Assembly: GCA_041838515.1 (NCBI GenBank)
Contig: JBGYPP010000032.1
Span: forward strand, 1-51,421
Direction of reading: 5' to 3'
DNA: 51,421 nt
Origin: JBGYPP01 sp041838515
Lineage (GTDB): Bacteria > Bacillota > Clostridia > Lachnospirales > Lachnospiraceae
In this document: positions 24,266 to 32,549 of the stretch, piece by piece
How positions within the stretch are numbered: the first letter of the stretch is position 1
Layout of the letters: every line of letters starts with the position of its first letter
Translations under genes and position numbers: made by a program
Notes under the pieces: generated by a model
Told to the model about the DNA's origin: nothing
The model's database searches: none
What the model saw: the letters and a program-made list of their open reading frames with translations, nothing else

Positions 24266-25336
24266 CTACTGCCTCTCCAGGTATTCCATATAAGATGCCA
24301 CCATCCAAGCGATTTTCAGCAGCAGCGCCTCTTCAAAATTTCGCAGATCCAGTCCCGTCTGCTTCTGAATCCTCTCCAATCTGTACACAAGTGTATTGCG
24401 GTGCAGAAAGAGCTGTCTGGCGGTTTCCGACACGTTGAGATTATTGGCAAAGAAGGTCCCCACCGTATGCCGGCTTTCCTCGTCCAGCTCCAGACGGCCT
24501 CCAGGACCGAACAATTCCTCCATAAACATACGGCAGAGGTTGACGGGCAGTTGGTAAATCAGCCTGCCTATGCCCAAATCCCCATAGGAAAGACTGCTGC
24601 GCTCCCCATAAAATATGCGCCCCACCTCCAGTGCCATCTTGGCCTCTTTGTAGGAGCGGGATACATCCCGCAGCTCCTCCGCCGTTCCGCCGTAAGCCAC
24701 CCTCACATTGGCCATCAATTCTGTATTGGCCATGCCCACTATGGTCTGGGCCAGCTGGGCTGGCTCCGCCTCCCGGCCCAGGGTCTTGACCAACAGGATC
24801 CTCCCCGCCTCTACCGCGGTAACGCAATCCGCGGCTCCGGCAAAAATGCCTTGGAGCAGCTCCTCCACCATGGCATCCATTTCTTTTTTCTCCGGCTCTA
24901 TAACAAAGACCACCCGTGAGGCTTTTGGCGCTATGCCCAGCTTCTTGGCTCTGTTGTATACGTCCACGAGCAGAAAATTGTCCAGCAGCAAATTTTGATA
25001 AAAGTGGCTCTTGTCCAGCTTGTCCTTGCACACCTTCAGCAGCTGCTGCAACTGGCTGACGGCAATGCGCCCCACCATATACCCATCCTGGGAACCTCCC
25101 TGCACCGCCAGCATATAGGCCAGATCACCGCCCTCCGCCACCTTAAACAAATGGGTATCCCCCAGGGCCTGGCTGTCCGCCATGGAATGGGCAAAAGCGG
25201 CCAGCGTATCTCCTCCAGGCCCTTGCATATCCACTCCGGCCAGCGCCTCCCCCTCCGGGCCGTACAGGGCCAGGCCCATGCGGGTAATGGCCGCCAATTC
25301 CTCCAAAGCCGTTTGCAAAACTCCATTGGGTATCAT
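24266..25336 (-). CDS. CdaR/PucR-type transcriptional regulator
   Basis: A 356-residue regulator. The first ~130 residues form a sensory region of the sugar-diacid-recognition kind; the middle (about 140-290) is a GGDEF-like degenerate domain; the last ~60 hold the PucR C-terminal helix-turn-helix (NVSETARQLFLHRNTLVYRL, residues about 296-316), which binds DNA. The ATG at 25336 is used because a longer ORF would start inside the msmX terminator hairpin. It lies directly after msmX/ugpC, a neighbourhood often seen in clostridia, and may control sugar-uptake genes; the inducer is unknown. It ends in TAG. Confidence 0.82.
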   Translation of the reverse strand: MIPNGVLQTALEELAAITRMGLALYGPEGEALAGVDMQGPGGDTLAAFAHSMADSQALGDTHLFKVAEGGDLAYMLAVQGGSQDGYMVGRIAVSQLQQLLKVCKDKLDKSHFYQNLLLDNFLLVDVYNRAKKLGIAPKASRVVFVIEPEKKEMDAMVEELLQGIFAGAADCVTAVEAGRILLVKTLGREAEPAQLAQTIVGMANTELMANVRVAYGGTAEELRDVSRSYKEAKMALEVGRIFYGERSSLSYGDLGIGRLIYQLPVNLCRMFMEELFGPGGRLELDEESRHTVGTFFANNLNVSETARQLFLHRNTLVYRLERIQKQTGLDLRNFEEALLLKIAWMVASYMEYLERQ

Positions 25337-25352
25337 CGCATCCACCTGTAAT

Positions 25353-25384
25353 AAAAAACTGCCTCCGGCCATGGCCGAAGGCAG
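25353..25384 (-). terminator. Terminator after the msmX/ugpC gene
   Basis: On the minus strand the stem CTGCCT-T-CGGC / GCCG-G-AGGCAG with loop CATG is followed by six T. It begins 9 bases after the msmX stop and ends before the regulator start, so the regulator is read through at a lower level or from its own signal. Confidence 0.85.
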
Positions 25385-25392
25385 CCCTTTTC

Positions 25393-26505
25393 CTAGTTTG
25401 TGATTACCTTCTCGGTTTCCTTGTCGAATACATGGATCTTCTCCACATCCAAGGCAAATTTCACCACATCTCCAGGCCTTGCATTGGTGCGGGAGTCCAC
25501 TCTGGCGGTCATGGGGAACACATCCAAATCGAAGTAGAGATATACCTCTGCGCCCAGCAGCTCGTACACCTTGATGGTGGTTTCAAAAACGCTGTTGGGA
25601 GAGGCCTCTATATACATCTGGGAGTCATACACATCCTCAGGGCGTATGCCAAAGGTTACGGTCTTGCCATCGTAGCCGCCGTCTATCAGCTTCTTGGACT
25701 TGGCGGGAGGCAGGCTGATCACATTGCCAGCCACCAGCAGGTTGGCCACATCCCCCTCAATCTTTACCTTGGCATCCAGGAAGTTCATCTGGGGAGAACC
25801 CATAAATCCGGCCACAAAGAGATTTTCCGGCCTCTCGTACAGGTTCTGGGGCGTATCCACCTGCTGCACTATGCCATCCTTCATAACTACGATGCGGGTA
25901 CCCAGCGTCATGGCCTCGGTCTGGTCATGGGTTACATAGATGATGGTGGTACCCAGCCTCTGGTGCAATTTGGCTATCTCTATACGCATCTGCACGCGCA
26001 GCTTGGCATCCAGGTTGGAGAGAGGCTCGTCCATCAGGAATACCTTGGGCTCACGGACTATGGCGCGGCCCATGGCCACCCTCTGCCTCTGTCCGCCGGA
26101 GAGGGCCTTGGGCTTACGCTCCAGCAGGGCGCTCAAATCCAGTATCTTGGCGGCCTCCCTCACCCTCTTGTCTATCTCCTCCTTGGGCAGCTTGCGCAGC
26201 TTCAGACCAAAGGCCATATTGTCGTACACGGACATATGGGGATAGAGGGCGTAGTTCTGGAATACCATGGCTATATCCCTGTCCTTGGGCTCTACATCGT
26301 TCACCAGCTTGTCGCCTATGTACAGCTCTCCGGAAGAGATATCCTCCAGTCCGGCGATCATGCGCAGGGTGGTGGACTTACCGCAGCCCGAGGGGCCTAC
26401 GAAAATAATAAACTCCTTATCCTCTATCTCCAGGTTGAAGTCCTTTACCGCCTCAAACCCGTTGGGATACACTTTGAAGATATTCTTTAATGACAAACTA
26501 GCCAT
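25393..26505 (-). CDS. msmX: ABC transporter ATP-binding protein, MsmX/UgpC type
   Basis: This 370-residue ATPase has the Walker A GPSGCGKSTTLRMIAG, Q-loop MVFQNYALYPHM, signature LSGGQRQRVAMGRA, Walker B VFLMDEPLSNLD and H-loop VTHDQ. The C-terminal part (about 240-370) is the MalK-type regulatory TOBE/OB domain. Such multitask ATPases power several carbohydrate importers encoded elsewhere. No permease or binding protein lies nearby, which fits that role. The hydrolysed ATP drives uptake of sugars or glycerol 3-phosphate. An AAAGGAG ribosome site is present. It ends in TAG. Confidence 0.93.
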   Translation of the reverse strand: MASLSLKNIFKVYPNGFEAVKDFNLEIEDKEFIIFVGPSGCGKSTTLRMIAGLEDISSGELYIGDKLVNDVEPKDRDIAMVFQNYALYPHMSVYDNMAFGLKLRKLPKEEIDKRVREAAKILDLSALLERKPKALSGGQRQRVAMGRAIVREPKVFLMDEPLSNLDAKLRVQMRIEIAKLHQRLGTTIIYVTHDQTEAMTLGTRIVVMKDGIVQQVDTPQNLYERPENLFVAGFMGSPQMNFLDAKVKIEGDVANLLVAGNVISLPPAKSKKLIDGGYDGKTVTFGIRPEDVYDSQMYIEASPNSVFETTIKVYELLGAEVYLYFDLDVFPMTARVDSRTNARPGDVVKFALDVEKIHVFDKETEKVITN

Positions 26506-26782
26506 AACGCATTGCTCCTTTCCCGCAGGTCTATGCCAAAATACTGCTTACCATTCAAGTATAATAAAAAACCCCCGCTCCGGCCATACGCCTCTTTCAC
26601 AATTCTTTGCACCAATCTTGGTGATTTCGCCCAAATCGGGCATATCACCTTACCATACCCGGCAAACCCCACAAGGAAACATTCGCTTCTTCGTCAAATT
26701 CACCAAGGATGTCAAAACTAAACTAGTCCAACAAAGGCGAACCCCAAACGACGGCTACTGCCATATACCGGCCCAGCCAGGC
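26506..26782. other. Intergenic leader of msmX
   Basis: 277 bases between the DUF624 stop and msmX. I see two small hairpins (CACCAATCTTGGTG and CCCAAATCGGG on the plus strand) but no clear promoter with good boxes, no terminator and no ORF with a ribosome site. Confidence 0.5.
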
Positions 26783-27466
26783 TCAGGCTTCCTCCCCGCT
26801 TCTGTCCACGAAGATCCTCTCCCCGCCATCCTCCTCCGGCACAGAGCCGCCGCCTATACGCTCCTCCAGCCGCCGGAAAAGGCCATTATACAGTTTGGCA
26901 GAGGCATAAAAAGGCACAGAGATGCCAAACAGCAGTATGGCCGGAGCCATAATGGGCATATGGTACAGTATTACCCAGGGCAGTATATATACTGCCGCCA
27001 TCAGCAGGGTCTTAAAGGGCTGCATGGCCCCCAGCAGAAAGCCATTTCTGATGGTAGCCCATATGCCGTTTTCAAAACGGGCCAGCACGGCAAACACATA
27101 CATCCATGTCATGCCCCCAAGCAGGGCCACGGCCATCAAGGGCCAGCGCAGCCATGCGGCATTAGGTATCATCCCCTTTTGCAATATGACAAAATCCGCA
27201 ACCAGCATGCCGAGGAAAACCAGGATTAACAGCCAAATGGCTGTGGCCTGGCGAAAATTCCGCGCAAAGGAGCGGAAGTACCCCTTGGTTATACTCCCCT
27301 CCTCCTCCCTGGCCATCTTTAGGCACATATAATGCAGAGCCGTCTGCGCCGCCCCGGCCGTCACTATGGGCAGGCTGCACAGCAGGGTCAGCACATTCAG
27401 CAACAGCAAATCCGCCATCCGGCTGAGGAATTGCATCAAAGGGCTGTCCAAGTCAAAGAAGCGCAT
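26783..27466 (-). CDS. DUF624 (YesL-like) membrane protein
   Basis: This 227-residue protein starts at ATG 27466 (MRFFDLDSPLMQFLSRMADL) after an AAGGAGAG ribosome site. That opening, the LLLNVLTLLCSLPIVTAGAAQTALHY stretch and five to six membrane helices are typical of DUF624/YesL. Family members often lie near carbohydrate ABC transporters and CdaR or AraC-type regulators; their function is unknown. It overlaps the end of the GNAT gene by 14 bases and precedes msmX on the same strand. Confidence 0.85.
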   Translation of the reverse strand: MRFFDLDSPLMQFLSRMADLLLLNVLTLLCSLPIVTAGAAQTALHYMCLKMAREEEGSITKGYFRSFARNFRQATAIWLLILVFLGMLVADFVILQKGMIPNAAWLRWPLMAVALLGGMTWMYVFAVLARFENGIWATIRNGFLLGAMQPFKTLLMAAVYILPWVILYHMPIMAPAILLFGISVPFYASAKLYNGLFRRLEERIGGGSVPEEDGGERIFVDRSGEEA

Positions 27467-27989
27467 GCAACTCTCCTTTCCGCCACAACCTCTCCATGGG
27501 CATGGTCTGCAAATGTCCCTGCCAGGCCGGCGGCCCTGTGGGAACGAACCCCAGACGGCGGTAAAAGCCCTGGGCCTCGGGTACGGCATATACGCTCATC
27601 CGGGCCTCATCCGCCTCCCTGCATATCCGCCCGGCCAGCCGCCACACCATCAGACGCCCCCAGCCCCTACCCCTGTGGGCTTCGGCCACAAAGAGCAGGG
27701 ACAGATGACCGTCCGGCCTCTGGGCGGCGACGGCGGCCAGACTGCCCTCCCCATCCCGCAGAGCCAGGACATAGTATCTGCCCCCGGCAAAGGCCTGCCG
27801 CAGATCCCCGGAGGTCAGAAATTCCGCAAACTGCATTCTGGCTTCACGGCTATGACCTCGTCCGGCGCTTTTCAGATATACATCCCATACAAAGGTTATG
27901 ATCTCCCTCCACTGGCCGGGAAGAGCCGGCCCCAGAGTCCATCCGGGGGGCAGTGCCGGCGCCCGGCCCTCCCCCTTGTCCGGCTTCAT
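27453..27989 (-). CDS. GNAT-family N-acetyltransferase
   Basis: A 178-residue GNAT protein. The acetyl-CoA loop is in LSLLFVAEAHRGRGWGRLMV (motif A; R-G-R-G-W-G). The C-terminal part has SVYAVPEAQGFYRRLGFV, the typical motif B with the Y-RRLGF strand. Substrate unknown. It starts 12 bases after the metG stop and its end overlaps the DUF624 start, so it belongs to the metG transcript. Confidence 0.88.
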   Translation of the reverse strand: MKPDKGEGRAPALPPGWTLGPALPGQWREIITFVWDVYLKSAGRGHSREARMQFAEFLTSGDLRQAFAGGRYYVLALRDGEGSLAAVAAQRPDGHLSLLFVAEAHRGRGWGRLMVWRLAGRICREADEARMSVYAVPEAQGFYRRLGFVPTGPPAWQGHLQTMPMERLWRKGELHALL

Positions 27990-28001
27990 CCCAGATTCTC
28001 C

Positions 28002-29999
28002 TTAACAAATCACCGATCCCGGGGGCATGGGCTGCTCCGGTGCAACCAGGCAGAGATTGCCCTCCGCATCCTCGGCGCAGAGAAGCATACCCTCGGACCA
28101 CAGACCGGCCATCTTTACCGGCTCCAGATTGGCCAGCACCATCACCCTCTTGCCCACCATCTCCTCCGGGCTGTAATACGCCTTGATTCCGGAGAGGATC
28201 TGCTTGGTCTTATCCCCTATGCGCACCTGGCTGCACAGCAGCTTTTTGGACTTTGGCACTTCCTTGCACTCCAATATCTCTCCTACCAGGAATTGCAGCT
28301 TGGCAAAATCTCCATAAGGTATAGAGGGCTTCGCCTCCACAGCCTGGGTTTTTTCCTCAGCCAAAGGGGCGACAGCCTCAGCCTGCTCCTGCTCTGCCGC
28401 CTCTGCCCCAGACAGACCCAGAATCTTCTCAGCCCTCTCCAATACAGCCTCCCTCTCCAGCCGGGCGAAGAGTATCTCTCCCTGCTCTGCCACCTTTCCG
28501 CCCTGGGCATAGAGGCCGAACTGTCCCAGCTGTCCGTATTCCCTGGGCGCATCTCCCAGCTGTTCCAATATCTTGGCAGCAGACCGGGGCATAAAGGGTT
28601 CCAGCAGATTGGCGCCTATGGCCACACATTCCACCAAATGATACAGTACAGTAGCCAGCCTGTCCTGTTTCTCCGGATCCTTGGCCAGTATCCAGGGCGT
28701 GGTTTCGTCTATATATTTGTTGCAGCGGCGGAACAGGCCCATTAGCAATTCCATGGCTTCCGCCACCTTGTAGGCATCCATCTTCTCCCGCATTTTATCG
28801 TACATCGAGGAAGCCATCTCCTCCAGCTCCCGGTCCAAAAGTGCCTCTTCCGGGCCGGCTGCGCCCGGATTCCGGACCGTGCCGCCGAAATATTTATTGC
28901 TCATGGCCACGGTGCGGCTGACCAGGTTGCCCAGCGTATTTGCCAGATCCCCATTGATACGCTCCACAGCCAGCTCCCATCCTATGCTGCCGTCATGGTC
29001 ATAGGGCATCTCCCGCAGCACGCAGTAGCGTACGGGGTCAAGGCCAAATACATCCACCATCTGGTCTGCATAGATCACATTGCCCTTGGATTTGCTCATC
29101 TTGCCCTCGCCCTGCAGCAGCCAGGGATGGCCGAAAACGGTGGCGGGCAATTCTTGACCCAAGGCCATCAAAAAAATAGGCCAATAGATGGTATGAAAAC
29201 GGACTATATCCTTACCTATCAGGTGCAAGTCCGCCGGCCACCACTGTCCATAGGCCGGCCCGTGCTGTCCCTCCGCATCAAATTCTATGCCTGTGATATA
29301 ATTGGTCAGCGCGTCCAGCCAGACATATACCACATGGCCTGGCGCAAAGTCCACGGGTATGCCCCAGGTAAAGGAGGTACGGGAAACGCAGAGATCCTGC
29401 AAACCGGGCAGGAGAAAATTGTTCATCATCTCATTTTTGCGGGAGGGGGGCAGGATAAATTCCGGATGGCTCTCTATATGGGCAATCAACCTGTCCGCAT
29501 ACTTACTCATGGCAAAGAAATACGCCTCCTCCTTGGCCGGAGTCACCGGCCCGCCGCAGGAGGGGCAGCAGCCGTCTACCAGCTGGCCCTGGGTCCAGAA
29601 AGATTCACAGGGTGTACAGTACAGGCCTTCATACGCCCCCAGGTAGATATCCCCCTGATCATACAGCTTCTTAAATATCTTTTGCACCTGCTCCTTGTGG
29701 TAGGGATCTGTGGTCCGCATAAATTTGTCATAGGAAATGTCCAGCAGGTCGCACAAATCCCGCACCACCTTGGCCACACCGTCCACATAGGCCTGGGGGT
29801 CCTGGCCGGCTGCCCTGGCCTTCTCCTCTATCTTCTGCCCATGCTCGTCCGTACCCGTCTGAAAGAAAACGTCATATCCCTCCCGGCGCTTAAAGCGGGC
29901 TATGGCATCTGCCATAATCACCTCATAGCTGTTGCCTATATGGGGCTTGGCCGAGGTATAGGCTATAGCCGTTGTCATATAATATTTCTTTTTGTCCAT
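28002..29999 (-). CDS. metG: Methionyl-tRNA synthetase with C-terminal tRNA-binding domain
   Basis: At 665 residues it attaches methionine to tRNA-Met. The class I signatures are AKPHIGNSYEV (HIGH variant) and GKMSKSKGNVI (KMSKS). The zinc knuckle is visible as CTPCESF and CCPSCGGP. The anticodon-binding helices follow (about 370-520), then a linker rich in Ala and Glu (about 530-560), and an EMAP/Trbp111-type OB domain (about 565-665, FAKLQFLVGEILECKEVP) that increases tRNA affinity. No T-box leader is seen; the gene is inside the secA-prfB transcript. It ends in TAA. Confidence 0.97.
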   Translation of the reverse strand: MDKKKYYMTTAIAYTSAKPHIGNSYEVIMADAIARFKRREGYDVFFQTGTDEHGQKIEEKARAAGQDPQAYVDGVAKVVRDLCDLLDISYDKFMRTTDPYHKEQVQKIFKKLYDQGDIYLGAYEGLYCTPCESFWTQGQLVDGCCPSCGGPVTPAKEEAYFFAMSKYADRLIAHIESHPEFILPPSRKNEMMNNFLLPGLQDLCVSRTSFTWGIPVDFAPGHVVYVWLDALTNYITGIEFDAEGQHGPAYGQWWPADLHLIGKDIVRFHTIYWPIFLMALGQELPATVFGHPWLLQGEGKMSKSKGNVIYADQMVDVFGLDPVRYCVLREMPYDHDGSIGWELAVERINGDLANTLGNLVSRTVAMSNKYFGGTVRNPGAAGPEEALLDRELEEMASSMYDKMREKMDAYKVAEAMELLMGLFRRCNKYIDETTPWILAKDPEKQDRLATVLYHLVECVAIGANLLEPFMPRSAAKILEQLGDAPREYGQLGQFGLYAQGGKVAEQGEILFARLEREAVLERAEKILGLSGAEAAEQEQAEAVAPLAEEKTQAVEAKPSIPYGDFAKLQFLVGEILECKEVPKSKKLLCSQVRIGDKTKQILSGIKAYYSPEEMVGKRVMVLANLEPVKMAGLWSEGMLLCAEDAEGNLCLVAPEQPMPPGSVIC

Positions 30000-30029
30000 A
30001 TTCCGCCTCCTATAGGGATATTTGTCGCC

Positions 30030-31367
30030 TTATTCTCCACTTTCCAGTTTTTCCCGAAATTTTATCCGATAAATTCTATACAGGGAGTCCTCCACCCTCT
30101 CCAGGGATATGGTGCCCGCCTCTATAGCGCCCAGCACACCCTGATATGCCTTGGGAAAGTCCTCCGGACAAAGAAGCATATCACAGCCCGCTCTGATGGC
30201 CATGATGGCCGCCTCATCCGCCCCATAATACTGGGCGACCGCCTCCGCATCCAACTCCTGGGTGAGGATGACTCCCGCAAAACCCATCTCTTTTCGCAGC
30301 AGATCTGTAACCACCCTCTTGGACATGGAGGCCGGGGTATTGTCCCCGGCTATGGCCGGCACGGCTGCATGGCTGACCACCACCGCCTCAGCTCCGGCGG
30401 CTATGGCAGCCGCAAAGGGCAGGGCATCCGATGCCTGCCACTCCTCCAGAGTCTTGGACAGCAGGGGCCTCCCCCCCTCCTCAGCCGCATCCTCTGCCGC
30501 CGCCCCGGGAAACAGGCCTACAACGCTGCTAATACCCGACTCTTTCTGTCCCCGGATCTGGGCGGCCACCAGGGCTGACACCGTCTGAGGATCTGTGCCG
30601 TAGGCCCACTCTGCGGCAGAGAGTTCTGCCAGCGGGGCCAAATTCGCCCCCAGCCCCGCCTGCGCCATGGCCTCGCCTATGGCCTTGCCCCTGGCATAGG
30701 CCTCCTCCTCTGTGGCGGGCAGGGTTTGGGCCTCCAATAGCCCGGCCTTGACCAGCGCCGATCCCTGTATGCCATACTCCCTCATACCCAAAAACAGGGG
30801 GTACTTTGCATAGCTGTCCGTCTGGCTGAGCATGGTTTTCAGCTGCTCTGCTCCCTCCACCTGAGCCTTGTCATACAGCAGACCGCCGATGGCATGCTGG
30901 GCCAGCGCTTTTTGGGTCATCTCCCCGGCGCGGACCACACGGGAGGCCCCCACAAAGCTAGTGGGCTTTAACCAAAAAAGCCCGGCCACCTTTTCCTCTA
31001 AGGTCATGCCGGATATGATTTCGCCTATGACTGCATCTAACTGCTCTTCCGGGCTAGGGGAATCCTCTGTTTCCTCCGCCACCGTTTCCGGCGCAACAAG
31101 GCTCTCCTCCGGCAGCGCAGCCTGGCTCTGCTGCACGCTTTCCATAAAGGCCGTGGGCGGCGTACCAAGGTCGCATCCATTCAATTCATCGATTTTTTGG
31201 CTTACCCATCTCCTAAGAGAGAGATATGCGAAGACCCCCAGACCCAGCACTGCCAAAATGGCAAAAAGCAATATGCCCCGGGCAGCCCACTGGCTGGCCC
31301 GGCGCCTTTGCTTTCTCGCCTCCCTTTTCTGCTCCTCCTGCTCCCTCTCCTTTTCCTGTATTTCCAT
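30030..31367 (-). CDS. GH3-fold beta-N-acetylhexosaminidase homologue, catalytic motifs lost
   Basis: This 445-residue protein has a charged N-terminal tail, one membrane helix (31-50) and a GH3 TIM-barrel (about 105-440) outside. The alignment to NagZ-like enzymes holds along the whole barrel (TLEEKVAGLF, then DNTPASMSKRVVTDLLR and CDMLLCPEDF). The DEEGGR motif is replaced by MREYGI (195-200), KHFPGHG by GLFPGAA (284-290), and the nucleophile Asp after GVILT by Gln370; the usual GDRSFG is now AEWAYG. His333 is kept. I infer a non-catalytic, perhaps glycan-binding protein. It starts 3 bases after prfB, with its ribosome site inside prfB. Confidence 0.82.
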   Translation of the reverse strand: MEIQEKEREQEEQKREARKQRRRASQWAARGILLFAILAVLGLGVFAYLSLRRWVSQKIDELNGCDLGTPPTAFMESVQQSQAALPEESLVAPETVAEETEDSPSPEEQLDAVIGEIISGMTLEEKVAGLFWLKPTSFVGASRVVRAGEMTQKALAQHAIGGLLYDKAQVEGAEQLKTMLSQTDSYAKYPLFLGMREYGIQGSALVKAGLLEAQTLPATEEEAYARGKAIGEAMAQAGLGANLAPLAELSAAEWAYGTDPQTVSALVAAQIRGQKESGISSVVGLFPGAAAEDAAEEGGRPLLSKTLEEWQASDALPFAAAIAAGAEAVVVSHAAVPAIAGDNTPASMSKRVVTDLLRKEMGFAGVILTQELDAEAVAQYYGADEAAIMAIRAGCDMLLCPEDFPKAYQGVLGAIEAGTISLERVEDSLYRIYRIKFREKLESGE

Positions 31368-31370
31368 GGC

Positions 31371-32499
31371 TTATTGTCCTTCCCTTTGCTGTTTTTTGTC
31401 ATAGACAAAGGCCAGGTAGCTATTCATAAATCCATCCAGCGCGCCGTCCAAAACGCCGCCGGCATTAGAGTCCTCCGCATTGGTTCTGTGGTCCTTGACC
31501 AGCGTATAAGGCTGCAAGACATAGGAGCGTATCTGATTGCCCCAGGCTATGTCCTTGACCTCGCCCCGAATATCAGACAATTTCTCTACATCCGCCTCTT
31601 TTTGCAGCAGATATAATTTGGCCTTGAGCATTTCCATGGCCTTGTCCTTATTCTGGAATTGGCTGCGCTCATTCTGGCATTGCACCACCGTGCCTGTGGG
31701 CAGGTGGGTAATGCGTATGGCCGAGGAGGTCTTATTGACATGCTGGCCGCCGGCGCCACTGCTCCTATAGGTATCTATGCGCAGATCCTTTTCGTCTATC
31801 TCTATGTCCGGACTCTCCGGCAGCTCTGGCATGACATCCAGGGACACAAAGGATGTCTGCCTCTTGCCCTGGGCATTAAAGGGCGAAATGCGCACCAGGC
31901 GGTGTACGCCCTTTTCCGATTGCAGGTATCCATAGGCATTGATGCCGTTGACCTGAAAGGTGACGGATTTGATACCCGCCTCCTCCCCATCCAGATAGTC
32001 CAGCACCTCTATGGAATACCCCTTTTTCTCTGCCCAGCGGGTATACATGCGGTAGAGCATAGAGCACCAGTCACAACTCTCCGTGCCGCCTGCACCGGCA
32101 TTGAGCTTGAGTATGGCATTACAGGCATCGTATTCCCCTGAGAGCAGAGTGGATATGCGTATGGCCTCCAGTCCGGCCCCAAAGGCTGCCAGCTCCTGGC
32201 CTATCTCCTGGGCCAGGGAGGCATCCTGCTCCTCATAAGCCAGCTCCAGCAGAGCCAGAATATCCTCATAAGACTGCTCCAGAGAGCGAAAATTCTCCAC
32301 GCCGTCCTTGAGATTTTTCAATTCTTTCATACGGCTATTGGCCAATTCCGGCTGATCCCAAAACCCCGGGTTCTCCATCTGCCGCTCCAGCTCCTGTATC
32401 CTTTGCTCCTTGATAGCCAAGCTAAAGTGAATCCCTTACCTTCGCCAACGGGCTTTCATAGGCCAGAGCCTGGCCCTTTAATCCATCCAATTCCACCAA
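31371..32499 (-). CDS. prfB: Peptide chain release factor 2 (needs +1 frameshift)
   Basis: The main frame (32423 to 31371) has the RF2 codon-recognition motif SPF in HRLVRISPFNAQGKRQTSF and the catalytic GGQ (SSGAGGQHVNKT). It lacks an ATG. The missing N terminus lies in another frame from TTG 32499: VELDGLKGQALAYESPLAKV, then RDSL, then a stop at 32424-32422. A +1 slip on CTT joins it to the main frame, giving 375 residues, the family length. RF2 releases peptides at UAA and UGA. Here the slip-site stop is UAG, which RF2 with SPF does not read. An alternative is initiation at TTG 32420, losing 26 residues. It lies between secA and the GH3-like gene. Confidence 0.9.
32421..32440 (-). promoter_or_regulatory. 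prfB programmed +1 frameshift site with UAG instead of UGA
   Basis: On the minus strand: GGTAAGGGATTCACTTTAGC. A Shine-Dalgarno-like AAGGG lies upstream of CTT TAG C (CTT at 32427-32425, TAG at 32424-32422). The canonical site in bacteria is CTT TGA C. Confidence 0.8.
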
Positions 32500-32549
32500 T
32501 TGCGCTTCACCTTCTTTCCTTGCCGGAGCCTCCTCCGGTTGCCAAGCCA

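Noticed and set aside
29999..30029. T-box or other leader riboswitch before metG
   Set aside because: Only about 30 bases separate metG from the gene before it, with no space for a leader.
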